59,025 nt of DNA from SVEL01 sp045125245 (GTDB taxonomy: Bacteria; Bacillota; Clostridia; Lachnospirales; Lachnospiraceae). The notes below the pieces were generated by a model that saw only the letters and a program-made list of their open reading frames with translations, had not been told where the DNA came from and searched no databases. Below, piece by piece: positions 7,124 to 16,138 of the stretch. Where the stretch lies: NCBI GenBank assembly GCA_045125245.1, contig JBGVNF010000015.1, positions 1-59,025 on the forward strand, read 5' to 3'. Within the stretch, counting starts at the first letter, position 1; the number at the start of each line of letters is the position of its first letter. A program made the translations under genes and the position numbers.

Positions 7124-8062
7124 CTATACAAAGCTCTTAACCTTGTTGTAAATGCTCTTAGCATCTAATCCATACTTTTCGATAAGCTTAAGCGCTGGAC
7201 CAGATTCACCAAATACATCATTAACACCAATCTTCATAACAGGTGTTGGCGCTTTCTCACTTAAGCAGTCACATACAGCACTTCCAAGTCCACCTATTAC
7301 AGAATGTTCTTCAACAGTTACTACCTTGCCTGTTTCTTTTGCTGCTGCCACTACAAGGTCCTCATCTAATGGCTTAATTGTATGTATATTAATAACCTTA
7401 GCTGATATTCCATCTGCTTCAAGCATCTTGGCTGCTTCAAGTGTTTCTGATACACAAAGACCTGTTGCGATAATTGTTACATCAGTACCTTCCTTAAGTG
7501 TAACACCCTTGCCAAGCTCAAACTTGTAATCATCATTATCATTAATAACTGGTACTGCAAGACGACCAAATCTTAAATAAACAGGGCCATCATGCTTTAT
7601 AGCTGCCTTAACTGCTGCTCTAGCTTCCACATCATCAGCTGGATTTATAACTACCATACCTGGAATAGTTCTCATAAGAGCTATATCCTCATTACACTGA
7701 TGTGTTGCACCGTCTTCACCTACAGAGATACCTGCGTGTGTCGCACCAATCTTAACATTTAAATGTGGGTAACCAACAGAATTACGAATCTGCTCAAATG
7801 CTCGTCCAGCTGCAAACATTGCAAAGGAACTAGCAAATGGAATCTTGCCTGTAGCTGCAAGTCCTGCTGCGATACCTATCATATTACTCTCTGCGATACC
7901 ACAATCTATATGACGCTCTGGATATGCCTTCTGAAAGATAATAGTCTTTGTAGCTTCCGCTAAATCTGCGTCTAATACTACGAGATTGTCGTATTCCTTT
8001 GCACATTCTACAAGTGCATTACCATAGCTATCTCTAGTTGCTATCTTTACTACATCTGACAT
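7124..8062 (-). CDS. Transketolase, C-terminal subunit
   Basis: With the preceding gene forms a two-subunit transketolase, moving C2 ketol units between sugar phosphates in the non-oxidative pentose phosphate pathway. This 312-aa half holds the pyrimidine-binding and C-terminal domains: DADLAEATKT, PERHIDCGIAESNMIGIAAGLA (catalytic Glu region), FAMFAAGRAFEQIRNSVGYPHLNVK and a C-terminal domain with VEEHSVIGGLG. Its start overlaps the stop of the N-subunit gene by 13 bp, indicating translational coupling. Split transketolases are frequent in clostridia. A related dihydroxyacetone- or DXP-synthase activity cannot be excluded from sequence alone. Confidence 0.9.
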   Translation of the reverse strand: MSDVVKIATRDSYGNALVECAKEYDNLVVLDADLAEATKTIIFQKAYPERHIDCGIAESNMIGIAAGLAATGKIPFASSFAMFAAGRAFEQIRNSVGYPHLNVKIGATHAGISVGEDGATHQCNEDIALMRTIPGMVVINPADDVEARAAVKAAIKHDGPVYLRFGRLAVPVINDNDDYKFELGKGVTLKEGTDVTIIATGLCVSETLEAAKMLEADGISAKVINIHTIKPLDEDLVVAAAKETGKVVTVEEHSVIGGLGSAVCDCLSEKAPTPVMKIGVNDVFGESGPALKLIEKYGLDAKSIYNKVKSFV

Positions 8063-8889
8063 AATGCTTCACCTGCTTTCTCTAAATCTGCCATTGCCAC
8101 AGCATACTCATCATCATTTGGAGCCTTGCCATGCCATCCAGCCTTATTTTCCATGAATGATACACCCTTGCCCTTAACGCTCTTAAGAACGATAGCAACT
8201 GGCATATCCTTAACTGCGCGAGCCTCATCAAAGGCTGCCTTCAATGCATCGAAATCATGAGCATCTACATTATCAATTACATGGAAATTAAATGCCTTAA
8301 ATTTCTCTCCGATAGGATATGGTGAACATACCTCATCCACGCTTCCATCTATCTGTAAACCATTGTTATCTACCATAACCACAAGATTGTCAAGCTTTCT
8401 ATGTCCGGCAAACATAGCTGCCTCCCATACCTGACCTTCCTGGATTTCTCCATCTCCAAGAAGTGTGTATACTCTATATGAATCCTTGCTTAACTTAGCT
8501 GAAAGGGCCATTCCCACTGCTGCCGAGATACCCTGTCCAAGGGAACCTGAAGACATATCAACACCTGGAATATGCTTCATATCTGGATGTCCCTGTAAAT
8601 ATGAACCAATATGACGAAGTGTCTTTAAATCTTCCACAGGGAAAAATCCTCTGTGTGCAAGTGCAGAATAAAGTCCTGGAGCTGTATGACCCTTAGAAAG
8701 TACAAATCTATCTCTGTCTGCCTTCTTAGGGTCCTTAGGATCAATATTCATTTCTTCAAAATAAAGATAAGTAAAAACATCTGCTGCTGATAACGATCCA
8801 CCTGGATGACCGGCTTTAGCACTATGTACTGCAGTTACTATGCCCTTACGAACCTCGTTGGCGGTTTTCTGAAGCTCTAATTTGTTCAT
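8050..8889 (-). CDS. Transketolase, N-terminal subunit
   Basis: Thiamine-diphosphate-binding half of the split transketolase (279 aa). It shows AKAGHPGGSLSAADVFTYLYF, the HTAPGLYSALAHRGFF block and the TPP/Mg motif GDGEIQEGQVWEAAMFAGHRKLDNLVVMVDNN. It is the first gene of a two-gene operon ending at the terminator at 7071-7106. GGAGGCAGCAAA lies before the ATG. In these low-hexose-monophosphate-shunt clostridia the enzyme supplies pentose and erythrose-4-phosphate, the latter feeding the shikimate pathway. Confidence 0.92.
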   Translation of the reverse strand: MNKLELQKTANEVRKGIVTAVHSAKAGHPGGSLSAADVFTYLYFEEMNIDPKDPKKADRDRFVLSKGHTAPGLYSALAHRGFFPVEDLKTLRHIGSYLQGHPDMKHIPGVDMSSGSLGQGISAAVGMALSAKLSKDSYRVYTLLGDGEIQEGQVWEAAMFAGHRKLDNLVVMVDNNGLQIDGSVDEVCSPYPIGEKFKAFNFHVIDNVDAHDFDALKAAFDEARAVKDMPVAIVLKSVKGKGVSFMENKAGWHGKAPNDDEYAVAMADLEKAGEALCQM

Positions 8890-8950
8890 TTTGCTGCCTC
8901 CTAATTATTATAATCAAGGTGATTATAGCATTGAAAGTCACAAATGTCCA

Positions 8951-9685
8951 TTAGTTATTGCCTAAATATTCTCTTATTCCTTCTATTATAGCGCCAACGA
9001 TTCTATCCTGATATTGACTGCTAGATAAGAGCTTTGCTTCTTCTTCATTTGATAGAAAACCACATTCTACTATAACTGCTGGACAGCTCACATTCATTAT
9101 AAGATAGTAATTATCATTGGCTTTCTCCACTCGTCCCTTATTACCTTCGCTAAGCTCCTTTACCAAGCTTGCCTGTATCTTTTCTGCAAGAAGTCTTCCA
9201 CTCTTAGATTCCTTGTAATAAAACACTTGCGCACCTCTGACCTTTGAGGAATGATAGCTATTTTGATGAATACTAATGACCATTTCTGGATTAACTTCTT
9301 CTATAATCTCGCAACGCTTACGCATATCTGCCATTTTCTTATTGGAATCACTATTCGTATAGTGTCCCATATCGTCCGTTCTAGTAAGTGTTACCACTGC
9401 GTTTAATTTATCATCCTTTTCTATGGCCGCTTTTAATTTTAAAGCAATTGATAAATTAATATCCTTCTCCAACTCTCCATTTATGCCCACTTTACCAGGG
9501 TCCATTCCACCATGACCAGCATCGATAACTATGGATAATTTACCAGTTTCATCTATGGTATCTCTTTCCTGCTTTTTTTCATCGGTCACATCAGAACTGT
9601 CAGCCGAAAAACACCTAGATACTGCATAAACTGCCACCAGCAACACCACCGACATAAAGATTATCAATTTGTTATTTTTATCCAT
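8951..9685 (-). CDS. N-acetylmuramoyl-L-alanine amidase, CwlD-like
   Basis: Zn-dependent Amidase_3 enzyme cleaving the MurNAc-L-Ala bond; CwlD members make muramic lactam in spore cortex. One N-terminal hydrophobic segment (about 7-25) places the catalytic domain outside. Visible are DAGHGGMDPG (first Zn His), E in GELEKDINL (second ligand), SIHQNSYHSS (third) and VECGFLSN (catalytic Glu). Length (244 aa) matches CwlD. An in-frame GTG at 9694 is possible, but the ATG at 9685 has better spacing to GGTG. Cortex function is inferred; a vegetative amidase is also possible. Confidence 0.8.
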   Translation of the reverse strand: MDKNNKLIIFMSVVLLVAVYAVSRCFSADSSDVTDEKKQERDTIDETGKLSIVIDAGHGGMDPGKVGINGELEKDINLSIALKLKAAIEKDDKLNAVVTLTRTDDMGHYTNSDSNKKMADMRKRCEIIEEVNPEMVISIHQNSYHSSKVRGAQVFYYKESKSGRLLAEKIQASLVKELSEGNKGRVEKANDNYYLIMNVSCPAVIVECGFLSNEEEAKLLSSSQYQDRIVGAIIEGIREYLGNN

Positions 9686-9756
9686 AGATAACACACCATA
9701 TTGTAGCTTAATTTATCTACAATTACACTTATATAATCTCTACATCTTATTCATTT

Positions 9757-9850
9757 CTTTATATAAATATACTAACCACTTATATTACTTTATATAAATA
9801 CACTAACCATTTATACTACTCTATATAAATGCACTAACCACTTATATTAC
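9757..9850. repeat. 31-bp tandem repeat, about 3 copies
   Basis: ACTAACCACTTATATTACTT-type units begin at 9771, 9802 and 9833, exactly 31 bp apart, with a few substitutions. The last unit runs into the stop codon of the GH18 gene. AT-rich; function unknown. Confidence 0.85.
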
Positions 9851-11586
9851 TTTAAGAATTCACCTATAACCTCCCAAGCGACCTCTGACTCAAGACCAAG
9901 CTTCCAGCATGCTACACCTGCCAAATTATTTGCTTTCATTACATTCAATTTAGCTGTTAACGATTTCTCATCCTCAAGCCAAACTCTGCCAAGCCTTCCT
10001 TCGCTTGTATAGAATTCACCATAATTCTGACCTAAATCCTCCAACCATCTAGAAGTTGCACCATTTTCTTTAAGATACTTTTCGGCTACGCCCATGCCCA
10101 CTGCTCTACTACTTAAGGCATAATCTCCATTTATAGGGTCCTCTACAATAATTGAATCCTCCGGAGCAATTTCCAACGGATCTTCATACCATACTCTTGT
10201 GAAAAATGGGATAGCATTTATTACCCTTGACGCAGGAACTTCAAACAAAGTGTCTACTATACCGTTTGTAACATATGGTAAAGATGCAACACTTCCTGCA
10301 CTTCCGCATCCCGCCCAATGCTCATCATATCCCATTATAATAAGATAATCTGCCACTAAACCTACTGAAGTTCTATCGTAATATTTATTGCTCTCCGTTG
10401 GCACATACATATCAACAGATAAAACAAGACCTGCTTTTTCACATGCGATAGCTAACTCTCTCATAAACTGAACATAGCCTTCTGCAGCCACCTTACGCAC
10501 CATTTCAAAGTCTACATTTATGCCATCCATTCCACAGTTTGCAGCTTCCTTCAATATATTTTCAATAAGCTTTCTTCTAGAAGAAGTATTTGTAACTACC
10601 TGATTTACATAATAATTACCTTCTTCATCTCTATTAAAATCACTAATAAGCCCCCATACCTTAATTCCATTATTATGAGCCTTCTTAACATAACTAGATG
10701 ATGCCAATGAACTAATTTCACCAAAACCATCTACAAGCTTAAACCATGTAGGTGATATAACATTTAATCCTTCCACGCCTTTCAAGACGCTAGCTAATGA
10801 ATCATTACCACCTGCCGATTCCATCTGATGCCAACCTAAGCACACCTTTCCATCCATACTGATGTAATCATATTTTTCTGTATCCATCCAGCCCTGGGAC
10901 TTCTCTACAGCTTCCGCTGTCGCTTCTGAAATCTTGCTATTCTCCACATATCCCATAAGGCCATCTTCTGTATATACGAAGGTTCTATCACCATTTTCTC
11001 CGATTACAACAAGGCGTTCTCCCTTAGCTATATCCGCCACGATATCATCTTTCTTAGACATGCCACTTCTTAACTTAGCATCATTTTTTGCTGTGACAAC
11101 ATCTATGCTATCCATTGTATTAATAACTACTCTTGAAGGCTCGTCAAACACTGCGCCCTTAATAGCACCATTCATAAGTTCAATATATTCAAGACTTATA
11201 TACGCCTTATCATCTACACATATTACAATCTTTGAACCACAATTCTTAGCCACACCATCTTCCGTATACTCACTTGAATCAGACTTAGCATCATAAATCT
11301 TCTTAGAAGTAGCATAAGTAAGAAGCATCTCTTTTCCATCCCAATAATAATTATTATCAACATCCTCTCTCACTACATCATAAGGCAAATAACACACATC
11401 CCCATCTACAAAACCAGTGCCCTTAGCCTCACCGTCGATAACAACAGCCATTCCCTCATAGCCACCAATATCTGTTATATTTAAATAGGTATTCAAATCT
11501 ACATACTCATTACTTTTCTTCTGTGCACACCCTACACTATATATACAAGCCAACAAAATTGTTAACATTATCAATTTTCTTTTCAT
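9847..11586 (-). CDS. GH18-family glycosidase lipoprotein
   Basis: 579 aa. A signal peptide ends in lipobox SVGC (Cys20), so the protein is probably anchored outside the membrane. Residues about 25-160 resemble a copper-amine-oxidase-N/stalk-type domain, about 162-222 an SH3-like domain (LRSGMSKKDDIVADIAKGERLVVIGENGDRT), and 240-579 a GH18 barrel with DGINVDFE (354-361), matching DGxxxDxE with catalytic Glu361. Relatives include YaaH/YdhD-type peptidoglycan or spore-coat glycosidases. ATG 11586 is chosen over TTG 11589 because GGAGG lies 8 nt upstream. The 299-bp palindromic element starts only 33 bp upstream, so promoter or leader must overlap it. Confidence 0.8.
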   Translation of the reverse strand: MKRKLIMLTILLACIYSVGCAQKKSNEYVDLNTYLNITDIGGYEGMAVVIDGEAKGTGFVDGDVCYLPYDVVREDVDNNYYWDGKEMLLTYATSKKIYDAKSDSSEYTEDGVAKNCGSKIVICVDDKAYISLEYIELMNGAIKGAVFDEPSRVVINTMDSIDVVTAKNDAKLRSGMSKKDDIVADIAKGERLVVIGENGDRTFVYTEDGLMGYVENSKISEATAEAVEKSQGWMDTEKYDYISMDGKVCLGWHQMESAGGNDSLASVLKGVEGLNVISPTWFKLVDGFGEISSLASSSYVKKAHNNGIKVWGLISDFNRDEEGNYYVNQVVTNTSSRRKLIENILKEAANCGMDGINVDFEMVRKVAAEGYVQFMRELAIACEKAGLVLSVDMYVPTESNKYYDRTSVGLVADYLIIMGYDEHWAGCGSAGSVASLPYVTNGIVDTLFEVPASRVINAIPFFTRVWYEDPLEIAPEDSIIVEDPINGDYALSSRAVGMGVAEKYLKENGATSRWLEDLGQNYGEFYTSEGRLGRVWLEDEKSLTAKLNVMKANNLAGVACWKLGLESEVAWEVIGEFLK

Positions 11587-11619
11587 CAACTAATCCTCCA
11601 TACACTACCTAAATTAATT

Positions 11620-11918
11620 GGGTTTTAAAAGCCCTATAACTCATATGTCTGTCAGATTGCACAAAGTTATACTATTATTTTTACGATAGCGAAGAATATT
11701 TAGATTTTCTTAATACTTTGTAAGTCTCAGTAATTTTCCAACAGGATGTTGGAAAAAAGCGTCTCTGAGCCATGGAGGGCGAATAGACGCTGGTTACGTC
11801 ATTTATAAATACAGTTCCTCAAAGTATTTAGAAAATCAAATATTCGTAGCATGTAAAAATCGTAGTATATACTTTGCGCAATGTGACATCAAAATTCGAA
11901 CTAGGGCTTTTAAAACCC
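11620..11918. repeat. Long palindromic element A (299 bp)
   Basis: Ends GGGTTTTAAAAGCCC/GGGCTTTTAAAACCC are inverted. Arms of about 105 nt are roughly 80% complementary, giving one very long imperfect hairpin. The centre holds two local stems: TTTTCCAACAGGATGTTGGAAAA-type and GCGTCT/AGACGC. Directly flanking direct repeats TAATT (11615-11619 and 11919-11923) look like a 5-bp target duplication. No credible ORF. It is related to the elements at 42143-42600 and 56498-56807. Confidence 0.85.
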
Positions 11919-11940
11919 TAATTCAACACAATTATACCAA

Positions 11941-11975
11941 AATATAAAAGGCTATGCAAACCCCTTTGCATAGCC
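11941..11975 (-). terminator. Terminator of the kinase/ParA-like operon
   Basis: GGCTATGCAAA/TTTGCATAGCC stem with a T-rich tail (TTTTATATT) on the minus strand. It lies 265 bp past the last gene of the operon. The AT-rich gap between (11976-12240) shows nothing else. Confidence 0.75.
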
Positions 11976-12240
11976 CATTATCTTCTTTTTTATTTTCCTG
12001 TAAATCTGTTAATCAAATCTTGATTATTTAACAATTGTAAATCCAAAGCCTTCCTTTCTTTTTGTAATTTTTCATCTTATCTTATTTTATTTTTCAAAAG
12101 TTATCCTTAAACCTTTTCTCCTTTCATATATTTCTTATATTTTTACGTTCGATTTACATATAATTTGAATAATACTATGCCAATGATTGTGATGAATTAA
12201 ATCATATGGTAATTACTCAGGTAGCATAAATCCTTTGCTG

Positions 12241-12855
12241 CTATTTTTGTAATGTTTGATTCATAAATGTCAGCAAGTTTTCCTCTAACTGAATTCTTCT
12301 GCTATAGATTTCTTCCTTATTTTGAAAATAACTCTCATAGGAGCTTAACACGAATAAATTCACTGGATAACCTGCCATATCTTCTTGTTTCTTATTATAT
12401 GAGGACAAATATAACATAGCGCCCCCATAAACTTCTACATCAGTTCGTGCAGAAGAAAGCATATGTACTTCCTTTTCGTCCAAGTACATATAAAAACCAT
12501 TTTCGGTCATATAAGTTATACTCTTGTCTGTTAATACTATATAATCCTCTCCATTTGGAAATCTTATTCGGATATCTAGAAACTTATCTGTCTCCTGTGC
12601 ATCCCCTACTATTACATAATCTATATAGTATTCCTTAGCTTTTTCTCCATATTCAGTTGTCTCTTCTACCTGCTCTGTAGGCAGCATTTCAAAAGCCGTG
12701 CTACTTTCTATTTCCTGCGCGACCTCATTTTTGTCTTTATCATCATCTTTAAAAGCTAAAAAAACAATCATGACTATAACTATAATTACACTTAATACAG
12801 CCAAACCAATAATAAATGGTTGCTGCTTTTTATTTTTTCGATGAATTAACGTCAT
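12241..12855 (-). CDS. Small membrane-anchored protein of the kinase operon
   Basis: 204 aa, not recognised. A basic N-terminus (HRKNKKQQPF) is followed by one strong transmembrane segment (about 14-37), an acidic/Thr-rich stalk and an outside domain (about 65-204) without known motifs. ATG 12855 lies 10 bp after the stop of the ParA-like gene and is preferred to a TTG at 12885 inside that gene. Being third in an operon with a kinase-ATPase fusion and a second ATPase-like protein, it could be their membrane partner; this is inference from order only. Confidence 0.65.
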   Translation of the reverse strand: MTLIHRKNKKQQPFIIGLAVLSVIIVIVMIVFLAFKDDDKDKNEVAQEIESSTAFEMLPTEQVEETTEYGEKAKEYYIDYVIVGDAQETDKFLDIRIRFPNGEDYIVLTDKSITYMTENGFYMYLDEKEVHMLSSARTDVEVYGGAMLYLSSYNKKQEDMAGYPVNLFVLSSYESYFQNKEEIYSRRIQLEENLLTFMNQTLQK

Positions 12856-12865
12856 TATGCTTCTT

Positions 12866-13471
12866 TTAAAAAAGCAAGTCTTCAAAGAACTCTACCAAAC
12901 TTAAATCAATGATAAATGGATTATCTATAAACGGTCTTTTAATAATGTTCATACCCATTTCTTTTTGAAATTTTTTAAGTGTCTTCCTATCACCATTGAA
13001 AACCATACTCCAGTCCTTGTTATCTCTAGCCACATTAATTATGTTGTCAGACTCACTGTATAGATTTAAATTCCACGGTTCTAAGGAACCCATAACTATC
13101 TTGTAATTACATCTATTAAACTCGTTTAGATTTAATCTTTCTGCACCAAAATCAATGATTACAAAATCAAACTTATTATCATACAAAGATGACAGTTTCA
13201 CTGAACCCTTAGGATAAAATGTGCATCCATTGTGCTTAGCTATATTTACATCATCAAGATATTCATTCATTTTTGCAAACGTTCTACTGCCGTTATACTC
13301 ATAAACGCCAACATCTTTTCCTGTTATTCCTGATAAATAATTAGCTATAGCCACTACCATATTTGTGACGCCGCATCCCTTTACTGTTCCTATGATACCT
13401 ATGCTTATAGTTTTATTTTTTTGCCGTAATTCTTTTAAACAACCTGACTTTTTTCTTATTTTTTTCACCAC
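12866..13471 (-). CDS. Degenerate ParA/MinD-like P-loop protein
   Basis: 201 aa. The N-terminal ISIGIIGTVKGCGVTNMVVAIANYLS replaces a ParA/MinD Walker A: the deviant Lys is kept but the P-loop GKT becomes GVT. FVIIDFG looks like Walker B. SLEPWN follows. The fold and the motifs YEYNG, IIDFG and PW parallel the C-terminal domain of the upstream kinase, so the two are paralogues. GTG start at 13471 overlaps the end of the kinase gene by 59 bp in another frame. Nucleotide binding is doubtful. CpaE-like or MinD-like targeting roles are possible. Confidence 0.65.
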   Translation of the reverse strand: MVKKIRKKSGCLKELRQKNKTISIGIIGTVKGCGVTNMVVAIANYLSGITGKDVGVYEYNGSRTFAKMNEYLDDVNIAKHNGCTFYPKGSVKLSSLYDNKFDFVIIDFGAERLNLNEFNRCNYKIVMGSLEPWNLNLYSESDNIINVARDNKDWSMVFNGDRKTLKKFQKEMGMNIIKRPFIDNPFIIDLSLVEFFEDLLF

Positions 13472-14816
13472 CTTGTCCAGTATTTGTTAAGGAGTTAATT
13501 AACTCCCTTAAATATTCTTCCGCTAGTTTATCTACATTAAATGCATCACATATATGTGGCACTCCTTGTCCTACAATTCCTAGCTCCTTCCACAGCTTCA
13601 TACACTCTTTTTCCTGCAAAGAATTCGCCAGTATAATAAGCTTTCCGCATAATTTTTCATTGTAGCTACCAATAATGCTTTTACAAACATCTTCAGTTTC
13701 TGGTAATCTCCAAGGCTTTACTTCGCACACAATTATCAACACATCAAAATCTTCCTTCCACTTAGCCAAATGACCGTGGTCCCTTATAATATATTGACAT
13801 GGCTTTTCAAGCATTATCTGCGGTCCATACTCTGGTTTTAAAAATAGATTATCATTCTTCTTAAAATATCCTCCTGCATATTCCAGCTTATAATATGCGG
13901 CTATATTTCTTACATGATTGTTGCTATTGCATTCCTCATAGATAACCTTATCTCCATTCTTTGCAATAGTACTAGCAAGCGCTAAACCTATGGTCGTCAC
14001 TCCACAATGAGGACTTGTACCAACTAACGAAATCGTTAGAGGTTTATATCCTACGCTATACTTAATATCTGTATTTGTTAAATCTTTTAGATTATTAGCA
14101 ATAGTTGATACATCTAAAAATCGGTATTCTCTATCCTTAGACATACATTGCTTAACTATCATTTTATACTTACCTGTAATTTCGTTGGGAAATTCCAAAG
14201 ACCTTGCACCTTTACAGTCACCATTCCTACCGGTAACCATAAAATATAATATCGCACCTATACCATATATATCTGCTCTCTCATCTAGATTTTCATACTT
14301 ATACTGCTCTGGTGCTGCATAACCGGGAGTGCCTAATAGCATCTGACGATTATGAGCTTCATCAACATAAAATGAATTTCCAAAATCAACTAAATATATT
14401 CTTTTATCTTTTATTAGAATATTCTTCGGCTGAATATCTAAAAATAAAATAGGTGTAGGTTTTTGACTGTGCAAAAAAGATATAATCTCACATAGTTTTA
14501 TCCCTATGGCAATAGCTAAAGACTCACTAAACAATCCATTCTCTCTTATATAATCAAACAAATTCTGTGCTTCAATATATTCTTCTACAACATAAAAAGC
14601 GCACTCGTCCTCATACTGATCATATATAATTGGAATGTTAGGGTGTTTAATAGTCTTCAGAATATTTGTCTCCGAATAAAAACTATTATGATGTATAGAT
14701 TTTTTGAGAATCTTCTTAATAATTCTTCTGGTAGACATAGTGATGTGCTCTACCAGATATACTGTGGCGTTATCGGACTCATAAACGACACGTTCCACAC
14801 TGTATTTTTCAAACAA
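13413..14816 (-). CDS. Ser/Thr protein kinase fused to a ParA/MinD-like domain
   Basis: 467 aa. Residues 1-245 form a Hanks-type kinase: RIIKKIL (VAIK Lys position), FLDIQPKNILI (catalytic loop, HRD changed to FLD with Asp kept), VDFGNS (DFG) and GTPGYAAPEQY (activation/APE). Residues about 255-440 are a ParA/MinD-like domain with LVGTSPHCGVTTIGLALAS, lacking both signature lysines. No PASTA repeats or transmembrane segment are present, so it is a cytoplasmic kinase unlike PrkC. The start is uncertain: the first codon is TTG and AAGGAG lies 18 nt upstream. First gene of a three-gene operon and divergent from mecA. Substrate unknown. Confidence 0.8.
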   Translation of the reverse strand: MFEKYSVERVVYESDNATVYLVEHITMSTRRIIKKILKKSIHHNSFYSETNILKTIKHPNIPIIYDQYEDECAFYVVEEYIEAQNLFDYIRENGLFSESLAIAIGIKLCEIISFLHSQKPTPILFLDIQPKNILIKDKRIYLVDFGNSFYVDEAHNRQMLLGTPGYAAPEQYKYENLDERADIYGIGAILYFMVTGRNGDCKGARSLEFPNEITGKYKMIVKQCMSKDREYRFLDVSTIANNLKDLTNTDIKYSVGYKPLTISLVGTSPHCGVTTIGLALASTIAKNGDKVIYEECNSNNHVRNIAAYYKLEYAGGYFKKNDNLFLKPEYGPQIMLEKPCQYIIRDHGHLAKWKEDFDVLIIVCEVKPWRLPETEDVCKSIIGSYNEKLCGKLIILANSLQEKECMKLWKELGIVGQGVPHICDAFNVDKLAEEYLRELINSLTNTGQGGEKNKKKVRLFKRITAKK

Positions 14817-14934
14817 TATATTCTGTACGGCTGACTCCTTCCGACATTATATATAGCAGGAAAAACCTCTTTAACAATTATAACCATTTTTGTTATTTTT
14901 TTCAAGACATTTTTAACTTTTATAAAGATAACAC

Positions 14935-14964
14935 TTTACATATATGCTTGATTTAGGGTATACT
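14935..14964 (+). promoter_or_regulatory. Putative mecA promoter
   Basis: TTTACA, 18 nt, TATACT, about 60 nt before the mecA start. A small GTAG/CTGC hairpin lies just downstream. Confidence 0.5.
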
Positions 14965-15023
14965 TAATAGTAGGAGCGTAGCGACTGCTATATTCAAAGC
15001 AAAGAAAACAAAGAGGTCTTTAT

Positions 15024-15863
15024 ATGAAAATTGAAAAAATCAATGACAATCAAATAAAGTGTACTTTGAATAGATCTGATTTGGCTTCAAGACAGATAAA
15101 GCTTAGCGAATTAGCTTATGGCACCGAGAAAGCGAAGAGCCTTTTCCGAGATATGATGCAACAGGCATCTGTCGAATTGGGATTTGAAGCTGAGGATATT
15201 CCTCTTATGATAGAGGCTATTCCTGTTTCTGGCGATTGCATCGTACTTGTAATCACTAAAGTGGAGGACCCTGAAGAGCTTGATACAAGATTTTCAAGAT
15301 TTGCCCCTTCTATGGATGAAATTGATGCAGATGAATCTTCAGAGGATGATTCTATTGCACCATCTTCGCCTTCGACAAGTGATTTATTAGATTTATTTAA
15401 TCAGTTAAAGCAGGACATTAAGAATGCGGTTGAAGGAAACGGTGATAACTTTATTCCTTTCCCACAGGGATTGACTAAGAAAAAAACAGATGCTAATAAT
15501 TCGTCTACACCTAAGGTAGTTAAAAAAGAAATATCTGATAAAGATAGTGCACCTAAGCACATACTTAAGATTTTCTCTTTTACAAACCTAGATTCACTTA
15601 TAGATGTCTCATGTCGTTTGCGAGAAATGTACAATGGTGCTAACTCACTGTACAAATGCGAAGAAAACAACCTTTATTACCTTGTCATAAACAAAGGAAA
15701 TGGAAGTGTTGAGGACTTTAACAAGGTATGCAATATTCTCACAGAATACGGCTCAATGGTTAGATCCACAAGTGCTAATGAGGCTTACTTCAAGGAACAC
15801 TTTAAGAAAATTATCGCCAAGAAGGCTATACAAAAGCTTGCTATGGCAGATATTAATCAATAA
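15024..15863 (+). CDS. mecA: MecA-family ClpC adaptor protein
   Basis: Adaptor that hands substrates to the ClpC-ClpP protease. The 279-aa protein has the MecA layout: an N-terminal substrate-binding domain (MKIEKINDNQIKCTLNRSDL ... LAYGTEKAKSLFRDMMQQA), an acidic disordered linker (about 95-175), and a C-terminal ClpC-binding alpha/beta domain (LKIFSFTNLDSLIDVSCRL ... NNLYYLVI). AGAGG lies before the ATG. The DUF1858 gene starts 22 bp downstream and shares the terminator. The specific substrates in this organism are unknown. Confidence 0.9.
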   Translation: MKIEKINDNQIKCTLNRSDLASRQIKLSELAYGTEKAKSLFRDMMQQASVELGFEAEDIPLMIEAIPVSGDCIVLVITKVEDPEELDTRFSRFAPSMDEIDADESSEDDSIAPSSPSTSDLLDLFNQLKQDIKNAVEGNGDNFIPFPQGLTKKKTDANNSSTPKVVKKEISDKDSAPKHILKIFSFTNLDSLIDVSCRLREMYNGANSLYKCEENNLYYLVINKGNGSVEDFNKVCNILTEYGSMVRSTSANEAYFKEHFKKIIAKKAIQKLAMADINQ

Positions 15864-15885
15864 TATTAAAAGGAGATTTACAGTT

Positions 15886-16080
15886 ATGCAGATTACAAAG
15901 GATATGCTTATAGGACAGATTGTTAACGGCGACGAAAGAACTATTCCAGTTTTATTAGACGCAGGTATGCACTGTCTTGGTTGCCCATCAGCTCAGAGCG
16001 AATCTTTAGAGGATGCTTGTATGGTACACGGTATCGAGGTTGATGAGCTTGTTGAAAAGCTTAACGCAGCATTAAACTAA
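15886..16080 (+). CDS. DUF1858 / hybrid-cluster-associated disulfide domain protein
   Basis: 64-aa protein of the DUF1858 family, often found near redox proteins. CLGC (30-33) with an additional Cys45 could form a redox disulfide or bind metal; this is a family inference. AAAGGAG lies upstream of the ATG. Probably cotranscribed with mecA and followed by a strong terminator. Exact role unknown. Confidence 0.88.
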   Translation: MQITKDMLIGQIVNGDERTIPVLLDAGMHCLGCPSAQSESLEDACMVHGIEVDELVEKLNAALN

Positions 16081-16088
16081 TCAAAAGC

Positions 16089-16124
16089 AAATTCCCCCGC
16101 ACTTAAGTGCGAGGGAATTTTTTT
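16089..16124 (+). terminator. Terminator of mecA-DUF1858
   Basis: AATTCCC-CGCACTT/AAGTGCG-GGGAATT stem followed by seven T residues; A residues on the other side may also serve the convergent 818-aa gene. Confidence 0.9.
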
Positions 16125-16138
16125 CTGCAACTTCGATT

